Source: JAKBCQ01 sp021807585 (GTDB taxonomy: Bacteria > Planctomycetota > Planctomycetia > Isosphaerales > Isosphaeraceae). Taken from it: 7,712 nucleotides of DNA. The notes below the pieces were generated by a model. That model worked only from the letters and a program-made list of their open reading frames with translations. It was not told the origin of the DNA and did no database searches. The stretch spans positions 1 through 7,712 of the forward strand of contig DAHWFG010000350.1 in assembly GCA_027325115.1 (NCBI GenBank). The letters run 5' to 3'. A program made the translations under genes and the position numbers. Numbering within the stretch: the first letter of the stretch is position 1; each line of letters starts with the position of its first letter. Below are positions 1 to 6,022 of the stretch, piece after piece.

Positions 1-21
1 TTTCACGCGAGGATTTTGGTC

Positions 22-801
22 ATGAAACCTTCTTTCGCGTGTCTTGCGATCGCCTGCACGCTGACGCTCGCCTATTTTTCGGGAGGCTCCGCCGACGGCA
101 AACAGGCGCCTCAACCGAAACAGCGGAAGGTCGTCAAGACCGATCAAGAGTGGCTCAAGCAATTGAGTCAGGATCAGTTCCTCGTCACCCGCCGCAAGGT
201 TACCGAACCTCCCTTTAGCGGCCAATATGTGCATGTTAAGGGGAAAGGCGTATTTGAATGCGTGTGTTGCGGCGCCGAGCTGTTCAACACCGCGGCGAAG
301 TTTGATTCGGGAACGGGCTGGCCCAGCTTCTTCAGGCCGGCCGCGGCGAATCGGGTCGATCGCCAGATGGATTATTCCGACGGTTCGCCGCGGATCGAGG
401 TCGTTTGCAATGAATGCGGGGCTCATCTTGGCCACGTGTTCGACGACGGCCCCGCGCCCACGGGGTTGAGGTTCTGCATCAATTCGCTTTCGCTCAAATT
501 CGTCCCCGACGCCAAAACCAAGGCGGCGGCGACCAAAAAGACGAAAGCCAAGACGACGAAGAACACGAAAGTCGCCAAGAACACGACCGGCAAGAACGCG
601 AAGTCGAACTCGACCGCATCGACCGCGCAGCCGACGCCAAAAGCCGAATCCGCGGCGAACGACGCCCCCGCTGCCGGCTCCGATTCCGCGAAAACCGATG
701 CGTCGAAAGCCGAATCGGCGTCGGCCGAGGGGGACTCGTCCGCCAAACCCGCGCCCCCCGCCAAAGCCAAAAAGACGGCCAAGCCCGAGGGGGATGAGTG
801 A
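22..801 (+). CDS. msrB: Exported peptide-methionine (R)-S-oxide reductase MsrB with a Lys/Ala-rich C-terminal tail
   Basis: MsrB reduces methionine-R-sulfoxide in oxidised proteins back to methionine. The 259-residue product has a hydrophobic N-terminus (residues about 4-20) that looks like a signal peptide, so I infer it acts outside the cytoplasm. The catalytic domain spans about residues 44-163: the zinc-site CxxC pairs are C80/C83 and C129/C132 (CNECGAHLGHVF), the conserved GWPSF follows at about 99-103, and the catalytic Cys is C152 in RFCINSLSL. The position that is Cys in E. coli-type enzymes (SGCGWP) is Thr98 here, so the usual resolving cysteine is absent. Residues 164-259 form a low-complexity tail rich in Lys, Ala, Thr and Ser, outside the family's normal length. 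I chose ATG at 22 because AGGA lies 8 nt upstream; an in-frame TTG at 16 is less likely. The family call is secure; the function of the tail is unknown. Confidence 0.93.
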   Translation: MKPSFACLAIACTLTLAYFSGGSADGKQAPQPKQRKVVKTDQEWLKQLSQDQFLVTRRKVTEPPFSGQYVHVKGKGVFECVCCGAELFNTAAKFDSGTGWPSFFRPAAANRVDRQMDYSDGSPRIEVVCNECGAHLGHVFDDGPAPTGLRFCINSLSLKFVPDAKTKAAATKKTKAKTTKNTKVAKNTTGKNAKSNSTASTAQPTPKAESAANDAPAAGSDSAKTDASKAESASAEGDSSAKPAPPAKAKKTAKPEGDE

Positions 802-900
802 GATCGATTCAGAAGACTTTCAACTGATACGATACGAAGGCGGGGGCCGGCGCGTCGCTCTGCGATCGCCGCCGCATCGACAAAAATAAAGCGCAAGGAA

Positions 901-925
901 GTGAATCGATCAACGTTCGATTCAC
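901..925. repeat. Perfect 9-bp inverted repeat (hairpin) downstream of msrB
   Basis: GTGAATCGA at 901-909 is exactly complementary to TCGATTCAC at 917-925, with a 7-nt loop. It begins 99 nt after the msrB stop. It could be a transcription terminator or a 3'-end stabilising structure, but no T-run follows, so a classical intrinsic terminator is not supported. It could instead be an operator-like site. Confidence 0.5.
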
Positions 926-999
926 CGCCCGGTATCGGGTCTTCGTCTGTATCTTCTCTGCGCCGTGCGCGCATCTTTTGAGTGAACGGATGTTGCATG

Positions 1000-1097
1000 A
1001 TACCAACCCGAAGCGCAAGCGAGGGGCCAATCAAATGACATTTGAAAGTTTTCATGTTATTATTAGAAGACCCTCGTTCGCGCGTCGGGATTGGTAT
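1000..1097. repeat. Planctomycete-type REP/MITE-like hairpin element (NPKRKRG repeat)
   Basis: The left arm, 1000-1025, and the right arm, 1071-1097, are inverted copies: aligned by eye they match at 23 of 26 positions with a one-base gap. The 45-nt loop contains a second palindrome, TCAAATG-A-CATTTGA at 1031-1045. Read on the plus strand the left arm gives TNPKRKRG; the minus strand gives PSLALRVG. I recall both strings from many predicted planctomycete hypothetical proteins, which suggests a dispersed non-coding repeat often mis-called as protein. There is no transposase in the window. That it is dispersed in this genome is inference. Confidence 0.65.
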
Positions 1098-1115
1098 GAT
1101 TGCGGCTTCGCCGCG

Positions 1116-1481
1116 TTGGGAGAGGGGAATCGGCCGGGATCGGTCTTTCTGATCGGCGGATCGATTTTATCGATCGTCCTCGGATCGATCGGCGCGATTC
1201 GAATCCATCGAAAATGGACGAGCTTTTAGGTCGCGGTACTCGCGTTCTTGGCGATATCGATCATCGCGGCGTCGATCTTGGCCGTCCCGATCTCCGGCGA
1301 GCGGGTTTCAAATATACCCGTCGAAAAATATGATGCCCCTATTATTCGAAGGGCGATCTTCACCTGGTCGATCATCGGAACGTGCATCGGGATCGCGACG
1401 GGTTCCATCCTGTCGCGCCGGCTCAAGAATCAATCGTTGAACAAACGTTTGGAAAAGCCGACGCCGATCGATGACGTTTGA
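1116..1481 (+). pseudogene. Probable decayed small three-helix membrane protein with an in-frame TAG
   Basis: One frame carries hydrophobic segments on both sides of a TAG at 1227-1229. Before it lies SVFLIGGSILSIVLGSIGAI followed by basic RIHRK. After it come VAVLAFLAISIIAASILAVP, a polar loop, then AIFTWSIIGTCIGIATGSIL and a basic tail ending at TGA 1479-1481. The frame stays the same across the stop, which fits a nonsense mutation better than a frameshift. No good start is visible: TTG at 1116 (used here as the left edge) and TTG at 1248 both lack a Shine-Dalgarno, and the inverted repeat ends only 18 nt before 1116, so the original 5' end may have been lost there. Alternatives are a short two-helix protein from 1248-1481, or a sequencing error at the TAG. 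I do not recognise a family. Confidence 0.4.
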
Positions 1482-1489
1482 ATATCTTT

Positions 1490-2338
1490 TCACCAAGCGA
1501 TCTTCTTGGGGAAGAACTCGGCGATCAGTTCGTCGTAATACGGTTTCAGCCGTTCGACGTCGGGTTTTTCGTGTCCCTTCGAATACAAATCGTACGGATT
1601 GAACCGACGCACCTCGTCCATCAACTCGCGATCGCGATCGGTCATTAGATATTCGTACTCGCGTTCGCGGTGCCCGGGATAAAACGAATGATAACGAATC
1701 ATCGCGAGCGCCGGTTCGGGCAAATAATCTTTCACCACATGATACAAGTATTCGTCGTGACCCCACGAGAGGTGAACGTGATCGAGCCCGCACCCCTCCG
1801 CGTAGATTCCCGTTCGCGTTTGATAGCGGGGAACGCGCGAATCGGGATTGAGTGCGAAGAACTCGTGAAAGACGATCTTCTCCGAATAGCGACAGCCGAC
1901 GGGGAAGGTGTCGCCGACGACTCCCCATTGCGGCTCGCCGAAGAGGCAAAGAATCTTCCCAAGATCGTGAATCAAACCCGTCAGAACGAACCAGCGGGGC
2001 TCTCCCGCGGCTCGGATCGACTCCGCGGTTTGCAGCAGATGTTCGATCTGCGTCAAATCGGTGTCGGGATCGCTGTCGTCGACGAGCGTGTTCAAAAATT
2101 CCATCGCCTCCCAGATTCCCATCAAACGCCGCGATTTTGTCAGATACTCGCGCTTTTTGGCCAGCACATAATCAAATGTTTGGTATGTATGATTGAGCCG
2201 ATAAAACTCGCGGACGCTCGCGCGCGCGGTCGTTCGATAATCGCGGAACGTTCGCGACCCGTCGGGGCCGAGCTCGCCCGTATGAATATCTTGCCATTCG
2301 TCGATATCGGGAAGGGGCGGTTCGATCGGCTCGGTCAT
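1490..2338 (-). CDS. Inositol oxygenase (MIOX), di-iron HD-type enzyme
   Basis: myo-Inositol oxygenase (EC 1.13.99.1) cleaves myo-inositol with O2 to D-glucuronate, using a mixed-valent di-iron centre in an HD-fold helical domain. All six iron ligands known from the mouse enzyme can be placed in this 282-residue protein: H100 (EHLLQTAE), H124 and D125 (LIHDLGK), H194 (SWGHDEY), H217 (RYHSFYPGH) and D250 (FNPYDLY). K128 of HDLGK is also kept. Length matches the roughly 285-residue animal enzyme, and there is no signal peptide, so it should be cytoplasmic. The ATG overlaps the stop of the upstream gene as ATGA, and a GGAG lies just upstream, which points to translational coupling. No uronate isomerase or inositol transporter is in the window, so the pathway context is missing. 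It is the last gene of the cluster. The family call is very secure; use of myo-inositol itself is inferred from the family. Confidence 0.95.
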   Translation of the reverse strand: MTEPIEPPLPDIDEWQDIHTGELGPDGSRTFRDYRTTARASVREFYRLNHTYQTFDYVLAKKREYLTKSRRLMGIWEAMEFLNTLVDDSDPDTDLTQIEHLLQTAESIRAAGEPRWFVLTGLIHDLGKILCLFGEPQWGVVGDTFPVGCRYSEKIVFHEFFALNPDSRVPRYQTRTGIYAEGCGLDHVHLSWGHDEYLYHVVKDYLPEPALAMIRYHSFYPGHREREYEYLMTDRDRELMDEVRRFNPYDLYSKGHEKPDVERLKPYYDELIAEFFPKKIAW

Positions 2339-3528
2339 CGTCGTTCTCCTTCGGATTGATCGCGAGCGGATTCTTCGCCGGTTTGCGATCGTGTTCGATC
2401 TGGGGCGATCTTGAGCTCGGGAGATTCCGGATTCGGCAGCGCAAGCGCCAGAGCCGCGACCGCCCAGCTCGTCGCCGCGGTCGAGATGAACTGATCGTCG
2501 CCGTGCGGGAACCCGCTCTCAAAATACGTCTGAAACGGCCTGCTTCGGCTCTTCACCAGCCACGAACCGTCGGCGAGTTGAGTTCTCAATAAATACGCTA
2601 ATCCTTTTATGTACGAATGATTGTCGGTTTTGAGATCCCCCGCTTCGCTTAACGCCACAAGCGCCGAACCCGTCGCATACGCGTCGCTTGAGCGATCGTC
2701 GGTTTGCCCCCAACCGCCGTCGGCGCGTTGATATTGGATCAGATCTTGAACCGCGGAATCGATCGCGGCTCGGTTCGCGCCGGCGAATTTGAGCCCCCAA
2801 AGCTTGAACACGCGATCCTCGGCGTCTTTCGGTTTCCGCGATTCGAGCCAATCGATCGCCTTATTTTTTCGAGACTCGAAAGCCGATCGATCGCTCGCTT
2901 GCGCAAACCGCGCCAGGCCGATCAGCGCGACCCCCGTCGCGGTGAAGTCGCTTTCCTCCGAGGGGGGACGATGCGACGACGTTTTCCAATATCCAAACGT
3001 CTCATCATGAACAAGTAAGTAATGGACGACCGCCGACGTCGTTTCATCGCGCTCGATCCCCGCGACCGAAATCGTCCAAAGAGCGTATCCGGCACGAACG
3101 ACTCCTCCCCCCTGCCCTTTTCCCTCGCGGTATCCCTTCGCGTTCCGCGCCAGATCGTCGACTGCGTGTTTCCCCTGAGCCTTGAGCTCGGAGCGATCGA
3201 TCGCGAATCCCCGATGCGCCGCAATCTCAAGAGCGATCGCCGGAACCGCCTGATGATGGCACGAAAAACACTCGCGTTCGGCCCGATACTTCGCCCCCGT
3301 CGCCTGAATCAGCGGCAAGGATCGCTCGACCGCGGCGCGGATCGCCTCGTCGCGGGGCCGATCGGGATCGGCCGCGAAGGCGTTCGAAGCGATCGACGCC
3401 AATAGCGCGCACACGATCGCCGTCGATGAAACCACGACGCGACCAAAAGCGCGGATCGGCGCCGATGCGATCGAGCCCGCCGCGGCGCGGCTCGCGTCAG
3501 TCCCTTTATAATCCACACGTCGATTCAT
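2335..3528 (-). CDS. Exported protein with a CxxCH motif and terpenoid-cyclase/prenyltransferase-type repeats
   Basis: This 397-residue protein begins with a long basic leader and a hydrophobic core (about 31-48) ending in SNAFA-AD, a plausible signal peptidase I site at residue 52. C87-x-x-C90-H91 (CFSCHH) follows, a possible c-type haem attachment site. The remainder looks like the alpha/alpha-toroid fold of squalene cyclases and prenyltransferases: QW-like repeats are QRADGGW at 267-273 and QLADGSW at 317-323, with an aromatic/Ala-rich helix FISTAATSWAVAALAL at 347-362. The DxDD acid motif of squalene-hopene cyclases is not seen, so cyclase activity is doubtful. The C-terminal 35 residues are polar and disordered-looking. 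AAGGAG lies 5 nt before the ATG. The gene starts 33 nt after the unknown gene and overlaps MIOX by 4 nt. The fold call is good; a function is not assignable, and haem binding is inference from one motif. Confidence 0.82.
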   Translation of the reverse strand: MNRRVDYKGTDASRAAAGSIASAPIRAFGRVVVSSTAIVCALLASIASNAFAADPDRPRDEAIRAAVERSLPLIQATGAKYRAERECFSCHHQAVPAIALEIAAHRGFAIDRSELKAQGKHAVDDLARNAKGYREGKGQGGGVVRAGYALWTISVAGIERDETTSAVVHYLLVHDETFGYWKTSSHRPPSEESDFTATGVALIGLARFAQASDRSAFESRKNKAIDWLESRKPKDAEDRVFKLWGLKFAGANRAAIDSAVQDLIQYQRADGGWGQTDDRSSDAYATGSALVALSEAGDLKTDNHSYIKGLAYLLRTQLADGSWLVKSRSRPFQTYFESGFPHGDDQFISTAATSWAVAALALALPNPESPELKIAPDRTRSQTGEESARDQSEGERR

Positions 3529-3561
3529 AACGACTCCTTCCGGAGCGTTCTCGTTGAATAA

Positions 3562-4065
3562 TCACTCGCCGTGAGAAATCCGATGCAGGTTGTCGTAAAA
3601 CGCGCGGTCGTGGAGGTATGCTGAAACCCCCGTGACGGGATCGATCCAAAGGTGCTCGGGATTGTATTGGAACGATTCGGGAACGATCTTACCGTGCGAA
3701 TCGACGTCGAAACAACCGATCACCTCCGAGACCGTAGGCTCGGCCGAAAGATTCGACGCGTGTCGGGGATCGAGCAACATCAGCCGATCGTCGCGGTGCT
3801 CCTCGGCCTCGCGCTCAAGATCGGGAGCGTAAGCGGTTTCAATGTTCATGTAACGAATAAACGCATTAATAAAAGCCGGATTCATGCGAAAGGTCGCGAG
3901 GTTGAAATCGCCGTCGGGCCCCGGCGTGAACTCGCCGACGATCGACTCGGGAGCGATCCCACGCGCACCCGCGAGCGCCGAATCGAGAAAACAGACGAAA
4001 TGGCGCCGTTCGCCTTCGAATTCAACCTCAAAGATATTCAACAGTGAAAGCTCGGTTCCTTCCAT
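3562..4065 (-). CDS. Conserved-looking hypothetical protein, 167 residues
   Basis: I do not recognise a family. The product is soluble and acidic, with no signal peptide or membrane segment. It mixes short beta-like stretches (LSLLNIFEVEF at 7-17, RHFVCFLD at 21-28) with an acidic, charged middle (about 81-100) and a C-terminal part rich in aromatics and His (EHLWIDPVTGVSAYLHDRAF, 137-156). It has two cysteines, C25 and C118, and no CxxC or obvious catalytic motif. An AGGAG lies 8 nt before the ATG. The gene sits 24 nt after hslU and 33 nt before the exported CxxCH protein, so it is very likely co-transcribed with them. That it is a real gene is supported by its ribosome binding site, its spacing and its lack of a competing frame; its role is unknown. 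Confidence 0.8.
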   Translation of the reverse strand: MEGTELSLLNIFEVEFEGERRHFVCFLDSALAGARGIAPESIVGEFTPGPDGDFNLATFRMNPAFINAFIRYMNIETAYAPDLEREAEEHRDDRLMLLDPRHASNLSAEPTVSEVIGCFDVDSHGKIVPESFQYNPEHLWIDPVTGVSAYLHDRAFYDNLHRISHGE

Positions 4066-4089
4066 TGCGCATTCTCCTAAAAAGCGCGA

Positions 4090-5478
4090 TTATAAGATGA
4101 ATCGGCTAAGATCTTCATCCTTGATAAACGGTTCCAATCGTTCGCGGACGAGCGCGGCGTCGACCGTGATCGTTTCGCCCGATCGCTCGGGAGCGTCGAA
4201 GCTGATCTGTTCGACGACGCGTTCGATGATCGTATGCAACCGACGCGCGCCGATGTTTTGTGTGGAACGATTGACCTGAAACGCGATGTCGGCCATCGCG
4301 TCGATCGAATCGTCGGTGAATTCGAGCTTCACCCCCTCGGTTTCGATCAGCGCCTGATACTGGCGAATCAGCGAAGCCCTCGGCTCGCGGAGGATCCGCA
4401 CAAAATCGTCGCGCACCAGATCGGCGAGCTCGACGCGGATCGGAAAGCGACCCTGCAATTCGGGCATCAAATCAGAGGGCTTGGATCGGTGAAACGCCCC
4501 CGCGGCGATGAACAAAACGTGATCGGTTTTGACCGGTCCATAACGCGTGTTCACTGTCGTCCCCTCGACGATCGGCAACAAATCGCGCTGCACGCCTTGC
4601 CTCGAGACGTCGGGCGATTTCGATTCGCTCTCGCCCGCGATCTTATCAATCTCGTCGAGGAAAACGATCCCCGATTCCTCGGCGAGCGATACCGCGATCT
4701 GATTGATCTTCTCCACGTCGAGCAGCGATTCGGTCTCCTGAGCGATCAAAAACGGCCGGGCCTCGGCGACCGTCATCCTCCTCGTTTGAGAATTCTTGGG
4801 CATGATCTTCTCAAACATCGTTTGAAGATCCATCTCCATTTGTTCGAAGTTTCCCGCTCCGAACACCGAGACGGGGGACGCGGGACGCCCCGGAATCGCG
4901 ATGTCGACCTCGCGATCCTCGAGCTTTCCCGCTTCGAGCCGCGATTGCATTTTCTTCCGCGATCGCCGATAGCGCCGGATCGCCTCGTCGATAACCTCCT
5001 CGTCCGCCGCCTCGTCGTAGCCGTCCTCGTCGTCGGGCTTCAAGAGCCCCTCCCATTTCGACGGAGGGGGGATAAGAATATCGATAAGTTTATCCTCGGC
5101 GCGACGCTTCGCCTCGTCGGCCACGCGATCGCGCTCCTTCGCCTTGACGAGCGTGATCGCCGCCTCGACAAGATCGCGAATCAGGCTTTCAACGTCGCGA
5201 CCGTAATAGCCGACCTCGGTGTATTTCGTCGCCTCGACCTTCACGAACGGAGCCCCCACCAGCCGCGCCAGCCGCCGCGCGATCTCGGTCTTCCCAACCC
5301 CCGTCGGGCCGATCAGCATGATGTTCTTGGGAGTCACCTGCGTCCGCAGCTCCTCGGGCAAAAGCCTCCTCCGTCGTCGATTCCGCAACGCAATCGCCAC
5401 CGCGCGCTTCGCGTCGGCTTGGCCCACAATGTCGCGATCAAGCTCGCCGACGACCTCCCGAGGCGTTAGGTCGGACAC
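4090..5478 (-). CDS. hslU: HslU (ClpY), ATPase subunit of the HslUV protease
   Basis: HslU is the AAA+ hexamer that unfolds substrates and feeds them to HslV in the cytoplasm. The 462-residue product shows Walker A GPTGVGKT (57-64), the pore loop at 90-93, an inserted I-domain (about 110-255), Walker B IVFLDEID with D275/E276, a sensor-1 region around 321-329, the box VII arginine R344 in LQGRF, and sensor 2 GARRL (410-414). The C-terminal DLSRFIL tail, which docks into and activates HslV, is intact. The pore loop reads GYYG rather than the usual GYVG. The start is GTG at 5478, with GGAGGAG 5 nt upstream inside the end of hslV; the two genes overlap by 13 nt, consistent with coupled synthesis of the two subunits. 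The protein is slightly longer than the 443-residue E. coli protein, with the extra length in the acidic I-domain. Confidence 0.97.
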   Translation of the reverse strand: MSDLTPREVVGELDRDIVGQADAKRAVAIALRNRRRRRLLPEELRTQVTPKNIMLIGPTGVGKTEIARRLARLVGAPFVKVEATKYTEVGYYGRDVESLIRDLVEAAITLVKAKERDRVADEAKRRAEDKLIDILIPPPSKWEGLLKPDDEDGYDEAADEEVIDEAIRRYRRSRKKMQSRLEAGKLEDREVDIAIPGRPASPVSVFGAGNFEQMEMDLQTMFEKIMPKNSQTRRMTVAEARPFLIAQETESLLDVEKINQIAVSLAEESGIVFLDEIDKIAGESESKSPDVSRQGVQRDLLPIVEGTTVNTRYGPVKTDHVLFIAAGAFHRSKPSDLMPELQGRFPIRVELADLVRDDFVRILREPRASLIRQYQALIETEGVKLEFTDDSIDAMADIAFQVNRSTQNIGARRLHTIIERVVEQISFDAPERSGETITVDAALVRERLEPFIKDEDLSRFIL

Positions 5479-6008
5479 GCGATCTCCTCCACCGTTAAAT
5501 GTTCATTTGTGTAGATATCGATTCCGGAGGCGACGAGGAGCGACTCGCGGACGATTTCGGCGGGAGAGAGCTTGGAGTGTTTGATGAGCGCCCGCGCCGC
5601 GGCGAGCGCGTAGCCCCCTCCCGAACCCGCCGAAAGGATTCCGTCGCTCGGCTGGATGACGTCTCCCGAACCCGTGAGCAAGAGGCTGTGTTTGGCGTCG
5701 GCGACGATCAGAACGGCTTCGAGCCTGCGGAGCATCCGGTCGGTTCGCCACAGCTTGGCGAGTTCGATCGCGGCTCTGGGGACGTTCCGCGGGTGTTCTT
5801 TGAGTTTGGTTTCGAACCGTTCCAAAAGCGCCATGCCGTCCGCTGCGCTTCCCGCGAACCCGGCCAAAACGTCGCCGTCAAGGAGCTTGCGGATCTTGAC
5901 CGCGTCTCCTTTCATGATCGTCGAACCGAGCGTAACCTGCCCGTCTCCTCCCATTGCGACCGCGCCGTCGCCTCGTACCGAAAGGATCGTCGTCGCGTGC
6001 CAGTCCAA
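5466..6008 (-). CDS. hslV: HslV (ClpQ), threonine peptidase subunit of HslUV, TTG start
   Basis: HslV forms the proteolytic double hexamer of the HslUV protease. From the TTG at 6008 the product is 180 residues, close to the 176 of E. coli HslV. The N-terminus reads M-D-W-H-A and then T6-T7-I-L-S-V-R, so T6 is the expected nucleophile after removal of a five-residue propeptide. D22 and K38 align with catalytic D17 and K33 of the mature E. coli enzyme; the GSGGGYA loop (118-124) and the LAKLWRTDRMLRRLEA block (83-98) are conserved. I chose TTG because AGAGGAG (6022-6016) stands 7 nt upstream. The frame stays open to an ATG at 6098 and further to 6458, but those starts have no Shine-Dalgarno and add residues unlike the family. 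It is the first gene of the minus-strand cluster. Confidence 0.94.
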   Translation of the reverse strand: MDWHATTILSVRGDGAVAMGGDGQVTLGSTIMKGDAVKIRKLLDGDVLAGFAGSAADGMALLERFETKLKEHPRNVPRAAIELAKLWRTDRMLRRLEAVLIVADAKHSLLLTGSGDVIQPSDGILSAGSGGGYALAAARALIKHSKLSPAEIVRESLLVASGIDIYTNEHLTVEEIACPT

Positions 6009-6015
6009 CGGGAAA

Positions 6016-6022
6016 CTCCTCT
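6016..6022 (-). promoter_or_regulatory. Ribosome binding site that decides the hslV start
   Basis: On the minus strand AGAGGAG is followed by 7 nt and then the TTG of hslV. It is the only strong Shine-Dalgarno in the open frame upstream of the catalytic Thr, and it places the start five codons before that residue. Confidence 0.75.

Larger units (their letters stand above)
802..1115. other. Intergenic region after msrB
   Basis: This stretch of about 310 bases has no convincing gene. It holds a perfect 9-bp hairpin at 901-925, a small CCCG/CGGG stem at 928-939, and the long inverted repeat at 1000-1097. Open frames crossing it on either strand translate to Arg/Ser-rich sequence without family features and are best seen as chance frames in GC-rich DNA. 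No promoter is clear enough to mark. Confidence 0.6.

Noticed and set aside
423..1055. 210-residue minus-strand frame across the msrB tail and repeat
   Set aside because: It is the antisense of the low-complexity tail followed by the repeat; its Ala/Phe/Val-rich sequence mirrors the Lys/Ala-rich coding strand.
978..1115. Protein-coding start inside the repeat (NPKRKRG)
   Set aside because: The NPKRKRG string arises from translating a hairpin repeat; the inverted arms explain the sequence better than a protein.
1221..1250. Programmed frameshift at CTTTTAG
   Set aside because: The hydrophobic frame continues in the same frame after TAG, and neither shifted frame gives membrane-like sequence.
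1442..1451. CAAACGTTTG palindrome as terminator between the convergent genes
   Set aside because: A 10-bp palindrome with no loop cannot form a useful hairpin and no T-run follows.
1670..2359. 229-residue plus-strand frame opposite MIOX
   Set aside because: Antisense shadow of a gene with all six di-iron ligands; no family features.
4234..5469. 411-residue open frame on the plus strand opposite hslU
   Set aside because: It is antisense to an unmistakable HslU and has Arg/Leu/His-rich composition with no domain; long antisense frames are common in GC-rich DNA.
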